Source: Halothiobacillus sp. (GTDB lineage: Bacteria; Pseudomonadota; Gammaproteobacteria; Halothiobacillales; Halothiobacillaceae). From it: a DNA stretch of 48,812 bases. The DNA is taken from assembly GCA_020061705.1 (NCBI GenBank), contig JAGUXT010000054.1, positions 1 through 48,812 on the forward strand. The letters are read 5' to 3'. Position 1 is the first letter of the stretch. Each line of letters begins with the position of its first letter. The notes under the pieces were generated by a model. That model worked only from the letters and a program-made list of their open reading frames with translations, was not told where the DNA came from and did no database searches. The position numbers and the translations under genes are program-made. Positions 9,125 to 18,040 of this stretch are shown one piece after another.

Positions 9125-9182
9125 ACAGTGCGTGTCCTGAATTCAAAAGTGCGCGAATTATAACGGTTCAAGTCCGGCTGGC

Positions 9183-9256
9183 GGTTAGCAGCCTGTCAGA
9201 CTTGAGCGGCTTTTGCAGCCAATTCGTCTCAAGTCTGTGTGGGGGGGCTGCTAGCC
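9183..9256. repeat. Stem-loop element overlapping the sixA stop codon
   Basis: GGTTAGCAGCC (9183-9193) pairs with GGCTGCTAGCC (9246-9256) with one mismatch. CAGACTTGAG (9197-9206) pairs perfectly with CTCAAGTCTG (9228-9237). The centre GGCTTTTGCAGCC can form a small inner stem. The right arm contains the CTA that is the TAG stop of sixA on the minus strand. The GGCTGCT end resembles the ends of the element at 44377-44545. Confidence 0.75.
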
Positions 9257-9763
9257 CAAGGCGCGCAAAACACGTGGTGGCAGGAGGGCTTGAAGCTCGC
9301 CGCCACCGGCGCAAATCTTGTTAATCTCTAAAATGGCTACCCCACCTTTTTTCAGTGGCAGGCTGCCACAATCGGTGTCGCCCAACGTTAACAACGCAAG
9401 CAAAGCTGAAAGGTGCGGCTCGTGACCAACGATGGCAATGCGCGATACCTTTTGGGGGAGGTTGTCATTGAGCCATTGCAAGGTGGCTTGCGGCGCATCT
9501 TCCGGGCGTAGGGTGGGGATGGTTTGCAGAGTCAGATCAAGATACGCCTCACGCATCAATTCAGCGGTCTGCTGAGCGCGGGTCAGAGGACTGACGAAGA
9601 CGTGATCGGGAGTCTCCAGAATGCGCCGCAGTCCCCGAAAGGCGCGAGCCATACGCTTCATGCCTTCGTCGGTTAACGGGCGTTCGTCGTCGCTGCGCCC
9701 GGTTGTGGTGTGCCATTCGTCGGCATCACCCGCTTGGCCGTGGCGAATCAGGATGAGTTCCAT
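9251..9763 (-). CDS. sixA: Phosphohistidine phosphatase SixA
   Basis: A histidine-phosphatase (phosphoglycerate-mutase-like) protein that removes phosphate from phosphohistidine in phosphotransfer proteins. I start it at the ATG at 9763, giving 170 residues beginning MELILIRHGQAGDADEW; an in-frame upstream extension would overlap the preceding gene. The catalytic RHG is at residues 8-10. The second catalytic His is in IVGHEPHLSALL near residue 110, and SPLTRAQQTAEL lies near residue 60. The start is one base after the SulP stop, so the two are translationally linked. The last codons and stop fall in a stem-loop element. Confidence 0.9.
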   Translation of the reverse strand: MELILIRHGQAGDADEWHTTTGRSDDERPLTDEGMKRMARAFRGLRRILETPDHVFVSPLTRAQQTAELMREAYLDLTLQTIPTLRPEDAPQATLQWLNDNLPQKVSRIAIVGHEPHLSALLALLTLGDTDCGSLPLKKGGVAILEINKICAGGGELQALLPPRVLRALG

Positions 9764-9764
9764 G

Positions 9765-11534
9765 TCAGTGTACCTCGTGGTCACGTTGGTGTTGGCGCAA
9801 CTCGGCGGCGGCAAGTGCCGTTTGGGTTGCGTCGGTGGAGAAGATCATTTTTCCGGCAACATCTTCCAGGCCCGCTTTGCGCAAATGGCGGTAAATGCTG
9901 GGGTGCATTCCGCTCAGGACAATGCCGATGCCTTGCGCATTAAGATGCTGGAAAGCGGTTTCAAGTGCGTGAATGCCGCTCATATCAATCGTGGGGGCAT
10001 GGGTAAAGTCGATAATCAGCACGCTTTTTTGCTCGTGCTCGCGCATGGCGACTTCCAGTGTGAGGATGGCGCGCTCGGCGGCACCAAAAAACAGCGGGCC
10101 GTGAAGTTCGTAAAACAACGCCCACTCAGGCAGTTTGAAGGGCATGTCGGCATCATCTTCACGCCGCTCGGCACTGGTCAGGCTGGCCATTTGGTGCATA
10201 AAAACAAAAGCGGCCAACACCATGCCGACGCCCACGGCGGCAACCATGTCGATAAAAATGGTCAGGCCAAAGCAGGTCAGCAGAATAGCGACATCGGTGC
10301 CCGGTGCGACCCGCAAGGTGCGTACAAAATGCGGCGCTTCGCTCAAGCCCCACGCCACAATCAGTAACATGCCGGCAAGTGTGGCCATGGGAACATGTGC
10401 TAAAAGCGGTGCGAAGATGACGAGGGCGAGCAGCACCACAAGTGCGTTAAAGACAGCCGCCAGAGGCGAGCGTGCGCCAGAGCGGATATTGGCCGCCGTG
10501 CGCGCAATAGCGGCGGTGGCGGTGATGCCGCCAAAAAAAGGTACGACCAGATTGCCGATGCCCTGGCCAACCAACTCGGCATCCGGGTCGTGACGGGTAT
10601 GCGTCATGCCGTCGGCGATGACGGCGCAGAGCAGGGATTCAATCGCACCGAGCATGGCCAGCGTGAGTGCAGGCATGAGCAGATCACGCAGCAAAATCCA
10701 TGAAAATCCAATCGGTGCGCCTTGGGCGTTGAGTTGTTCCCAGGGCAGTACAATGGGCGGCAGGAAAGGAGGGATGCCATGGCCGCTTTGCCCGTGCATT
10801 TCCCAGTGAAAATTATCGCCCACAGTGATCGGGTTAAAGCCAGGTAACACCAGATGCAGGCCAAAGGCAGTCAGGCTTATGAGCACCAAAGCCGCCAAAT
10901 AGCGTGGAATGGGGATTTTGAAGCGCTCCCACGTGAGTAGGAGCGTCAAGGTTAACGCGCCGACAAGGGCATCGGGCCAATGCGCGCTTGGCAGGGCGGC
11001 CAGCAGCACTTCGAGGCGCTCAATGAAATGCGCAGGCATGGATTCAGGTGTTTGTAAACCGAGTAAGTCCTTTATTTGTAGGAAGGCGATGACTACGCCG
11101 ATGCCGGTGGTGAAGCCAAGAATTACCGGATAAGGGATAAAGCGAATAAGTTGCCCAAGGCGCAAAATGCCCATGCCGATCAAAATCAGTCCAGTCAGCA
11201 ACGTGGTCATCAACAACCCGCCAAGGCCATAGCTATGAACAATCGGGATGAGCAGGACGATAAATGCAGCGGTGGGACCCGAGACGTTGAAGCGTGAGCC
11301 TCCTGTGAGGGCAATCACCGCGCCCGCGATCAGTGCCGTGTACAAGCCATGCTGTGGCGGCACGTCAATGGCAATGGCCAGTGCCATGGCCAGAGGAATA
11401 GCCAGCATTCCGACAGTAATGCCCGCAAGTAGGTCGGCCTTCAGGTCATGTCGGCTGTAGTGGCGCAGGCTCGCGCGCAACGCAGTGGCGAACGGAAGGC
11501 GCAGTCTGCTTGACGGAGCCTTGGCGGTATTCAT
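9765..11534 (-). CDS. SulP-family anion transporter with STAS domain
   Basis: Inner-membrane secondary carrier of the SulP family; members move sulfate, bicarbonate, dicarboxylates or other anions. The 589 residues begin with a short cytoplasmic segment and the family signature DLLAGITVGMLAIPLAMALA (about 35-55), then about a dozen hydrophobic segments to residue 430. The C-terminal STAS domain (about 455-570) has VLIIDFTHAPTIDMSGIHAL, including the usual Asp-Met-Ser-Gly loop. The substrate cannot be read from the sequence. It is followed after one base by sixA. Confidence 0.92.
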   Translation of the reverse strand: MNTAKAPSSRLRLPFATALRASLRHYSRHDLKADLLAGITVGMLAIPLAMALAIAIDVPPQHGLYTALIAGAVIALTGGSRFNVSGPTAAFIVLLIPIVHSYGLGGLLMTTLLTGLILIGMGILRLGQLIRFIPYPVILGFTTGIGVVIAFLQIKDLLGLQTPESMPAHFIERLEVLLAALPSAHWPDALVGALTLTLLLTWERFKIPIPRYLAALVLISLTAFGLHLVLPGFNPITVGDNFHWEMHGQSGHGIPPFLPPIVLPWEQLNAQGAPIGFSWILLRDLLMPALTLAMLGAIESLLCAVIADGMTHTRHDPDAELVGQGIGNLVVPFFGGITATAAIARTAANIRSGARSPLAAVFNALVVLLALVIFAPLLAHVPMATLAGMLLIVAWGLSEAPHFVRTLRVAPGTDVAILLTCFGLTIFIDMVAAVGVGMVLAAFVFMHQMASLTSAERREDDADMPFKLPEWALFYELHGPLFFGAAERAILTLEVAMREHEQKSVLIIDFTHAPTIDMSGIHALETAFQHLNAQGIGIVLSGMHPSIYRHLRKAGLEDVAGKMIFSTDATQTALAAAELRQHQRDHEVH

Positions 11535-11574
11535 GGGAGCCGTTTCATGTATGGGCAGCCGTATTTACGCCCGG

Positions 11575-13623
11575 TCATGTGTTTATTCCTGGCACGGGCC
11601 AGTATTTTTTGAAGCTGGCCTCAGACAGTGACCAGACTTTTTGATGCAGGCTGTGCATTGCATCCAAATCATTCAGCAATTCGGCGCGTTCGGCCTGCGT
11701 CAAGGCGGCAGGGCCCTCGTGCAAGGCCTTGTCCTGCATCCATGCGCGGCGCAGGCGCACGCTTTCGGGTTGGTTGCGGCGCGGACGCAGGAAGGCGGTA
11801 TGAATGGCATTGGCCATGGGTTCGACCACGGCGAGCACGAAGGGATCAACTTCGCCGATAGCTGCGCGCTCATCGGCGTAGAGCTTCAGGCCGTGGCGGT
11901 ATTCGGCGAGCTCTGGTGGAAGCTGGATTTCTTCGGGCGTGACGAACAGTTTGTTATTGCGCGCGGCGCGACCCAGTGTGCCGAGGCTGGTCAGGCGTGC
12001 CAACGGAATGGAGAGCACCAGGCCCAGTAGTACCGGCGAGAGCCAGGCGAAGAACACCGGGCTGGCGTACCAGGCGATCACCCCCCACACGAGACCGATA
12101 AGGGTTGTGCCCGCGTAATTGCGCGCCGCTTCCAGCCAGCTCATGACGAATTCACCACGTTGCTGTGAGCCCCACGCTACGGTTTTGTTCATCAGGGTGA
12201 GAATGACAAAACGGCTGTGAAACACCATGCGCACCGGCGCGGAAAGCGCGGAAAGCAGGGTTTCCGACAAAACGCTGAGGCTTAAACCGACCCGGCCACC
12301 AAAGCTCTCGGCACGCTCTTTGTTGCGCAATGCATTGAATAAACTAAGTATTTTTGGCAGGAATAGCAGCGCCAACGTAATCCACAGCAGCTGCATGGCC
12401 TGGTCGATGTTGACCTGGGCATTTGCTGGAGTCACCCAGGCCAACACGGTGGTCAGAATCAGCAGCAAGAACCAGAGCAGAGAACCGGTGTAGCTCATGA
12501 TGCCGTTGACCAGCAGGAAACGCTGCATCAGTGGCAAGCCTTCGGCGATCATTACCCCGCCGTGTTGCAGGTTGCCCTGCGCCCAGCGGCGGTCACGCTT
12601 GAGATCGTCGGTCAGGCTGGGCGGGTATTCCTCCCAGCTTCCCGGCAGGTCGTAGCTGACCCAAACCTGATAGCCTGCGCGGTTCATAAGAGCCGCCTCG
12701 ACAAAGTCGTGACTGAGAATTTCGCCTCCGAAGGGCTTGATGCCCGGCATGCGTGGCAGGTTGCAATGGCTCATAAACGGCGCAATACGGATGATGACGT
12801 TGTGTCCCCAGTATTGACCATCGCCCAGCCACCACCACGCCAGACCCGCCGCAAACATGGGCGAGTACAAACGTCCAGCAAATTGCTGCACGCGGGCGTA
12901 AAGAGTGTCCATGCCCTGCGAGATGGGCAGGGTCTGGATAATGCCGACATGCAGGTTGCGCTCCATGGCCTGCACCATACGTACCATGCTCTCCCCACCC
13001 ATCACGCTGTCGGCATCAAGCACGATCATGTATTCATGATTTTTGCCCCAACGGCGCAGGAAATCGATGATATTGCCGCTCTTTTTCTTCACGCGATAAC
13101 GACGGCGGCGGTAGAAAATCTTTTCAAAACCATCGACTTCGCGGCACAGGCGCGCCCAGGCCAGCTCTTCATCCACCCATTTTTCCGGTTGGTTGGAGTC
13201 GGAAAGGATGTAAAAACGGAAGTGTTCGAGCTGCCCTGTGGCCTGCAAGGACAGGAAGGTGGCACGCAGACGGGCAAACACCTCATCCGCATCTTCGTTG
13301 CAAATCGGCATGACCACGGCAGTCGATGCCAGCGGGGTAGGGCGGCCGTGACTTGGGGTGTTGAGGGTGCTGATTTTTAGCCAGTCATTGCCGCGCAACT
13401 GCAGCATGAAGCCGATTAGCGCTGTCCAAAGACCAATCCACAGCCAGGTAAATAGCAGACCAAAAAGAATCAGCAACGCGATTTCCAGCGGGTGCTTGCC
13501 GCCAAAAGGCAAGGTATTGGCAAACATCCAAACACCGCCCATTGTGGGAAGGAGAACAAGTAAAACCAGCAATAGGCGGCGATCGGCAGCGATCGCGGTA
13601 AGTTCTTTGGGGGAGGTGCGCAT
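11575..13623 (-). CDS. opgH: Glucans biosynthesis glucosyltransferase OpgH (MdoH), short form
   Basis: Membrane glycosyltransferase (family GT2) that polymerises UDP-glucose into the backbone of osmoregulated periplasmic glucans. Motifs: MPICNEDADEVFARLRAT (about 105), the DxD-type VLDADSVMGGESM (about 200), SHDFVEAALMNRAGYQVW (about 305) and the processive RDRRWAQGNLQHGG (about 345). Hydrophobic segments lie at about 20-75 and several after 375. At 682 residues it is about 165 shorter than E. coli OpgH (847). The missing part is mainly the N-terminal cytoplasmic region, which in E. coli interacts with FtsZ. No opgG homologue lies beside it; the gene upstream encodes an unknown protein. Confidence 0.93.
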   Translation of the reverse strand: MRTSPKELTAIAADRRLLLVLLVLLPTMGGVWMFANTLPFGGKHPLEIALLILFGLLFTWLWIGLWTALIGFMLQLRGNDWLKISTLNTPSHGRPTPLASTAVVMPICNEDADEVFARLRATFLSLQATGQLEHFRFYILSDSNQPEKWVDEELAWARLCREVDGFEKIFYRRRRYRVKKKSGNIIDFLRRWGKNHEYMIVLDADSVMGGESMVRMVQAMERNLHVGIIQTLPISQGMDTLYARVQQFAGRLYSPMFAAGLAWWWLGDGQYWGHNVIIRIAPFMSHCNLPRMPGIKPFGGEILSHDFVEAALMNRAGYQVWVSYDLPGSWEEYPPSLTDDLKRDRRWAQGNLQHGGVMIAEGLPLMQRFLLVNGIMSYTGSLLWFLLLILTTVLAWVTPANAQVNIDQAMQLLWITLALLFLPKILSLFNALRNKERAESFGGRVGLSLSVLSETLLSALSAPVRMVFHSRFVILTLMNKTVAWGSQQRGEFVMSWLEAARNYAGTTLIGLVWGVIAWYASPVFFAWLSPVLLGLVLSIPLARLTSLGTLGRAARNNKLFVTPEEIQLPPELAEYRHGLKLYADERAAIGEVDPFVLAVVEPMANAIHTAFLRPRRNQPESVRLRRAWMQDKALHEGPAALTQAERAELLNDLDAMHSLHQKVWSLSEASFKKYWPVPGINT

Positions 13624-13642
13624 TGGAGTGTCGATTACAGGA

Positions 13643-14125
13643 TTAGTTGGAGTGTTCTTCGTTCAGACCTAAAAGGCGAGACAAAAAGCCTTCGGGTGCG
13701 GGACGAATCTGCGCCGGCGCTACGACGGCGCGTTGCACCATCGGCATGGCATCCATGCCACTGAGACTGAATTGTTGGCCTTCATGCGAGAGGCGCAAGC
13801 TACCCCAGGGAACGGCGCGCCATGTGCATTGACTGCAGGCCGAATGCCGCCACACGGCCACGCGCCACGCCGCCGAGCCGGTCGCGGGGGTACTGGGAAT
13901 GACGCCTTGAGTGCGCGTAACTTGGCGGCTAAGGTGATTTTGCACCTCGCGCATGGCGGCTGTGATGGGATGCTCGTCACCGTGGGCGCGTGCGCGCTCA
14001 ATGATGGTGTTCACCATGTCCTGGCGGACGGCGGCGGGAACCAGCATGGCACGCAGGTAGGTTTCGACGCGTCGTTCAGCATCGTCCCAGAGTGCGTTGG
14101 GGTTGGCGGGGGTGTTCATTGGCAT
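13643..14125 (-). CDS. Unknown 160-residue protein upstream of opgH
   Basis: I do not recognise the family. The protein is soluble with no signal peptide. The first 70 residues are helical (ERRVETYLRAMLVPAAVRQD, then VNTIIERARAHGDEHP), followed by a Pro/Thr/Ala-rich linker, a pair of cysteines in HSACSQCTW and a C-terminal ELNEEHSN-like acidic tail. It ends 19 bases before the opgH start on the same strand, so it is very likely co-transcribed. Its job may be tied to glucan synthesis or its control, possibly replacing the missing N-terminal domain of this short OpgH; that is speculation from position. Confidence 0.8.
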   Translation of the reverse strand: MPMNTPANPNALWDDAERRVETYLRAMLVPAAVRQDMVNTIIERARAHGDEHPITAAMREVQNHLSRQVTRTQGVIPSTPATGSAAWRVAVWRHSACSQCTWRAVPWGSLRLSHEGQQFSLSGMDAMPMVQRAVVAPAQIRPAPEGFLSRLLGLNEEHSN

Positions 14126-14458
14126 GGTCTGGTTCGCATGAGTGAATCGAAAAGATTTCTTGATGCACCTATGCTAGCAAATTCAGGCCGCCGATGCGGT
14201 GGGTGTGTGATTCTTCGAGCCTGTTTATGATCATTGCGAAGGTAGGGGGTTAGCATAAGGAGTGGAGGCTACACGGATTTGGATTTATCGTCCCCTCTTG
14301 ATGCCGCCGAGAACGCAGCGCCTACGGCAGGGCCGTCCCGATGCAACATCCACGTTGCGACGGGACTAAACAGGCCATCCATGGCTTGTTTACCTCACTT
14401 GCGGCACTCCTTTCACGGCGACCCCATACGGGGCAATAAAAAACCGTGCTGTTGGCGC
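14126..14458. repeat. Intergenic repeat element with CATCCATG-tipped hairpin
   Basis: No gene is visible in these 333 bases. CACGGATTTGGATTT (14272-14286) matches two copies near 7.4 kb, followed by similar TCCCCTCTTGATGCCGCCGA text. GTCCCG (14335-14340) pairs with CGGGAC (14361-14366) around an inner GCAAC/GTTGC stem. AAACAGGCCAT (14368-14378) pairs with ATGGCTTGTTT (14381-14391) with one mismatch and has CATCCATG at its tip. CCCC-ATAC-GGGG is at about 14424-14435. The left part (14126-14270) should hold the promoter of the opgH unit. Confidence 0.7.
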
Positions 14459-15127
14459 TTATGGCGTGCTGCCGAGTGTTTTTGGCGTGTTTTCAATGCA
14501 AAATTGCACGATTTTTGGCAGGGCTTCGCGTAGTGCCTGATTGGCGGCAGTCACCGCGCCTGCTGCATCGGCACTGAGTGCGGCTTGCGTGAGGTCAATG
14601 CGCCCGGAGGCAAGGATTGTCGTGTTGCGGGCGTCGATAAGTTGCATCCGCAAGGCAAGGCGCACTGTGCTATTGCCGGATGGCGGGGTGGTCGTGCTGT
14701 CGCTAAATACCTGTTCGAGCGAAAGTAACTCGGTCACCAGGCGCAGATCAGGGGGCAGGGTGACATTGGGTGCGAGCACCGCGCGATAAGCACCACTCTG
14801 TTCGAGTGCGAGCGTGATTTGCTCGCCCAGCAGGGTGGCGGGCTGGTCAACCCAGCGGCTCTGGGTGTAGTAGTCGAGGCGGTAAGGCTGTTGGCGATAG
14901 GCGATGGCGCTGGTGTTGAAGCCAGCTTCACTCAAGGGTGTGGCGACTTGTAGGGTGAAGGGAAAACGCGCCTGATTGTTGGCCTGGATACTGGGTTGGG
15001 CTGTGCTTTCGGCATTGAGACGATAGGTGAGCGGCGCTGCTTGCGGCGCGAGCAGGGAGCCGCAGCCACTCAATAGAAGGCTAAGGCCGAGCATGGGGAT
15101 GACAGCGAAAATAGGACGCAGGTTCAT
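14459..15127 (-). CDS. ABC-transport auxiliary lipoprotein (PqiC/MlaC-side partner type)
   Basis: Outer-membrane-side lipoprotein of an MCE lipid-transport system, of the ABC-type auxiliary (DUF330/PqiC-like) family. The 222-residue protein has a lipoprotein signal peptide: a hydrophobic stretch and the lipobox LLLSGCGS, with the modified Cys at about residue 22. After it come the family-typical LTYRLNAES, IAYRQQPYRLDYYTQSRWVD (about 80) and a C-terminal ILASGRIDLTQ. It is the last gene of the minus-strand operon, 33 bases after the MCE gene. Its likely role is handing lipids between the MCE ring and the outer membrane, as inferred from PqiC. Confidence 0.85.
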   Translation of the reverse strand: MNLRPIFAVIPMLGLSLLLSGCGSLLAPQAAPLTYRLNAESTAQPSIQANNQARFPFTLQVATPLSEAGFNTSAIAYRQQPYRLDYYTQSRWVDQPATLLGEQITLALEQSGAYRAVLAPNVTLPPDLRLVTELLSLEQVFSDSTTTPPSGNSTVRLALRMQLIDARNTTILASGRIDLTQAALSADAAGAVTAANQALREALPKIVQFCIENTPKTLGSTP

Positions 15128-15160
15128 GAGGAGTTTCCGTCTAAAAGTTGAATGCGGGCT

Positions 15161-16105
15161 TTAACGTTCACCTGGGCCGGGTTGTTGCACCGGCGCACCA
15201 CGGATAAGGCTGGAGGGGTCACGTTTGATTTCCGTCGCCAGAGTTTCAATCGCACGGGTGGTGGATGTTGATTGAGTGAGTAACAGATTGATTTGCGGCT
15301 GAATGCTGCGGCGCATAAGCTGGATTTCTTCTTGCGTGTGGGTTGTGGCGGATTGCAGGGTGTCGCTTAGCTTGCCAAAGCGACCGCTGGTTTGCTCAAA
15401 GCTTGCGGTCATGCGACGTACATCGATCAGGGTTTTGTTGAGCTCGTTCATGACTTCCGGTGCGCGCGCCAGGGCTTTGTCGGCGGAGGCGGTCACGCGC
15501 ACGCTATTTTCAAGCACTTGGGCAATTTGTGCGCGCTCTTGCGCCATGGTTTCAGTCACCAGGGCAAGATTGCTGAGAATTTTGGCCAATTCGGCCTGGT
15601 TTTGGTCGTTCAGTACGCTTTTTACTTGCCCAGCAATCTGATCGACGCTATCCAAGGTGCGGCTAACTGCGACATCAAGCCGCCTTAACAGCGAGGGGCG
15701 AGTGGCAATCGTCGGTAGCTCGTCGCTTTTGGGGTCAGCAGTAAGCAAGGGCGAGCTTGCCGTGCCGCCAGAAAGTTCGATCAACGAAAGACCAGTGACA
15801 CCTTGCGATGTCAGTGTGGCCACGGTGTCGGTTTTGACCGGCGTGGTTGCGTTGACATCCAGAACAATCCTCACCTGTTCGGCATTGGCCAGTTCGATGC
15901 TTCTCACCGATCCGACCTGTACGCCGAGAAATTTCACCGGACTGCCCACGCTGAGCCCAGCCACCGAGTCGCGGGTCAAAATCTGGTACGGGGTGAACTG
16001 GGTCTGACTAAACGAGCTTCCCAGCCAAAGAGCCAAGGCGATAAACAACCCTGATAGTAGTAGAACAAAAGCGCCAACGGCGGCATAGGCGACGCGGGTT
16101 TCCAT
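15161..16105 (-). CDS. MCE-domain lipid transport protein (MlaD type)
   Basis: Periplasmic, membrane-anchored MCE protein that forms the lipid-conducting ring of a Mla-like transporter. Of 314 residues, about 12-32 form a single N-terminal membrane helix (AVGAFVLLLSGLFIALALWL). The MCE domain follows at about 40-115 (GLSVGSPVKFLGVQVGSVRS, then TLTSQGVTGLSLIELSGG). A long helical C-terminal region (about 145-300) resembles the coiled extension of longer MCE proteins. E. coli MlaD is only about 183 residues, so this one is nearer the single-MCE tube type. The start is 3 bases after the ATPase stop. Confidence 0.92.
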   Translation of the reverse strand: METRVAYAAVGAFVLLLSGLFIALALWLGSSFSQTQFTPYQILTRDSVAGLSVGSPVKFLGVQVGSVRSIELANAEQVRIVLDVNATTPVKTDTVATLTSQGVTGLSLIELSGGTASSPLLTADPKSDELPTIATRPSLLRRLDVAVSRTLDSVDQIAGQVKSVLNDQNQAELAKILSNLALVTETMAQERAQIAQVLENSVRVTASADKALARAPEVMNELNKTLIDVRRMTASFEQTSGRFGKLSDTLQSATTHTQEEIQLMRRSIQPQINLLLTQSTSTTRAIETLATEIKRDPSSLIRGAPVQQPGPGER

Positions 16106-16108
16106 AGG

Positions 16109-16882
16109 TTATTCCTGTGTCGGACGTGTGTTGAAGTATTCCACCAGCTCAGGCTCCTTGCTTTGCATGAGTTCAGCCGCCGGAGCGAAGGCGAGGACTT
16201 TCTTGCGCGCAAGAAACGCCACTTTGTCCACACCATGCAAAATGGAGTCCAAATCGTGGGTAATTTGAAAGACGGTGATGCCCAGGAGGTCTCGTAGTTC
16301 GTTGACCAAGGCATCAAATGCACGTGCACCGACCGGGTCGAGGCCAGAGGTGGGTTCGTCGAGGAATAGAATTTCCGGATCGAGTGCCAGCGCACGCGCG
16401 AGAGCGGCACGCTTGACCATACCGCCAGATAGCTCGTTGGGACGTTTATGTGCGGCATCGGCGGGTAGTCCGGCAAGGCGGATTTTTAGCATGCCGAGCT
16501 CTTCGCGCAAATTCTTGGGTAAATCGGTATGTTCAATCAGTGGCAGGCAGACATTCTCCAGTACGCTCAGCGAGGTAAACAGCGCACCCATCTGGAACAT
16601 TAGTCCAAGACGCAATTGCAGGGCTTGAAGTTGCTCAAGGTTTAAAGTGGCGGTGTCTTGGCCGAGCAGGCGAACGGTGCCTGTGGTCGGGGGGCGCAGC
16701 AGGACGAGGTTATTGAGGAGCACGGTTTTGCCTGTCCCGCTGCCACCGACCAGAGCGATGACCGAGCCCTTGGTGACGCATAGGTCAAGGTTTTCATGCA
16801 CCACTTTGCTGCCAAAGCGGTTACTCAGGCCATGCACCTCAATGACGGCGGGAGCATCTTGGGCGGGGGTGTGATGGTTCAT
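16109..16882 (-). CDS. MCE-system ABC ATPase (MlaF type)
   Basis: Cytoplasmic ATPase powering the neighbouring MCE lipid transporter. The 257 residues contain Walker A GGSGTGKTVLLN, the signature ELSGGMVKRAALARALALDP, Walker B ILFLDEPTSGLDPVGA and the switch His in FQITHDLD. The Gly-Gly-Met-Val-Lys-Arg form of the signature and SGLDPVGA are characteristic of MlaF/Ttg2A. The start codon overlaps the permease stop (ATGA at 16879-16882), showing translational coupling. A short C-terminal tail after SKEPELVEYFNTR matches the MlaF tail that contacts the STAS partner. Confidence 0.93.
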   Translation of the reverse strand: MNHHTPAQDAPAVIEVHGLSNRFGSKVVHENLDLCVTKGSVIALVGGSGTGKTVLLNNLVLLRPPTTGTVRLLGQDTATLNLEQLQALQLRLGLMFQMGALFTSLSVLENVCLPLIEHTDLPKNLREELGMLKIRLAGLPADAAHKRPNELSGGMVKRAALARALALDPEILFLDEPTSGLDPVGARAFDALVNELRDLLGITVFQITHDLDSILHGVDKVAFLARKKVLAFAPAAELMQSKEPELVEYFNTRPTQE

Positions 16883-18027
16883 AAGCCAAGTTTGCTGAAA
16901 GTGACGGCAAAGACGGCATCAATCAAGATGACCCAAAAAATCGCTTGGACTACGCTGGATGTGGTTGAACGCCCCACGTCGGCGGCACTGCCACGAACTT
17001 TCATGCCCTCGTGACAGCCGATCATGGCAATCACTAGGGCAAACACAGGAGCCTTGACGATACCCACCCAGAAATGCGAGTGCGGCAGTGCGCTAAGGCG
17101 TGTTAATGCGACGTTAATGTCGAGATTAAACATCTCATACGCAATCAAAACACCGCCGTACAAGCCCATGGCCATGGCCATTACGGTGAGCAGGGGGAGG
17201 GCGACAGTCAGTGCTAGAACCCGCGGAATCACGAGCATCTCAATCGGCGAAATCGCCAGCGAGCGCAGGGCATCAACCTCCTGCGTGACTTTCATCGTGC
17301 CGATAGCCGCCGCGTAGCTGGAGCCGGTGCGCCCCGCAACCACGATGGCGGTAATGAGCGGTGCCATTTCGCGCAAGGTAATAATGCCGATCATGTCCGG
17401 CAAAAACACCGTTGCGCCGTATTGCTGCATCGTGACGCCTGATTGGTAGGCAATCACCACGCCGATAAGAAATGTCAGCAAAGCCACAATCGGCACGGAT
17501 CGGGAGCCTGCCGCCTGGATTTCATTGACGATTTCACGCCAGCGCAAACGCCAAGGCTGGAGGAGCAGCGGTAGGGTGCGCGTGATGACCTCGCCAAGAA
17601 AGACCAGAGTGTCGTAAGCGTTCGACAAAACATCCAGCGTGGTCTTGCCGATGTTTTGCAAGGGGTTCAGACGCGGTGGTTCCGCGGGGGGCGTAAGTTC
17701 ACCAACACGCTGCACCAGCTCGATCAGTTCCTGTTGGTCGTCGCTGAGTGCAGATTGATCCAGCGTCGCACCACGCGCTTGGAGCAGGTCGCGGACTTGT
17801 AGTACAAGTAGAGCGCCTGCTGTATCCATGTGAGATACCTGCTGGGTATTGAGCTGCACATGGCTTTTTTTCGGCACTATGCTCAGCAACTTATCCAGGC
17901 GCTCAGCTAAATCACCCCCACCGCGTGCGTCCCAGTCTCCAGATGCGAGCAATACCCCAGTTTCCGCTTGCCAGGTAAGCAATGCGGGCGTGCGAGTGGC
18001 GGCGGCGGTGGAGGGTTTGCGGTGCAT
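16879..18027 (-). CDS. MCE-system permease with fused N-terminal STAS domain (MlaB-MlaE type)
   Basis: Inner-membrane permease of the MCE lipid transporter. Residues about 20-110 form a STAS domain (LNTQQVSHMDTAGALLVLQV) corresponding to the separate MlaB of E. coli. Residues 130-382 are the MlaE permease, with about five membrane helices and the conserved LTFLIGVVIAYQSGV, VVAGRTGSSYAAAIGTM and EVDALRSLAISPIEMLVIPR. The fusion explains why no mlaB gene follows. No MlaC-type soluble carrier is present; the lipoprotein at 14459 may take over. It is the first gene of the four-gene operon. Confidence 0.93.
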   Translation of the reverse strand: MHRKPSTAAATRTPALLTWQAETGVLLASGDWDARGGGDLAERLDKLLSIVPKKSHVQLNTQQVSHMDTAGALLVLQVRDLLQARGATLDQSALSDDQQELIELVQRVGELTPPAEPPRLNPLQNIGKTTLDVLSNAYDTLVFLGEVITRTLPLLLQPWRLRWREIVNEIQAAGSRSVPIVALLTFLIGVVIAYQSGVTMQQYGATVFLPDMIGIITLREMAPLITAIVVAGRTGSSYAAAIGTMKVTQEVDALRSLAISPIEMLVIPRVLALTVALPLLTVMAMAMGLYGGVLIAYEMFNLDINVALTRLSALPHSHFWVGIVKAPVFALVIAMIGCHEGMKVRGSAADVGRSTTSSVVQAIFWVILIDAVFAVTFSKLGL

Positions 18028-18040
18028 GAGTATATGAACA

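Noticed and set aside
9163-9180. GGTTCAAGTCC, resembling a tRNA T-arm
   Set aside because: No acceptor, D or anticodon stems can be drawn around it; it precedes the 9183-9256 stem-loop by chance.
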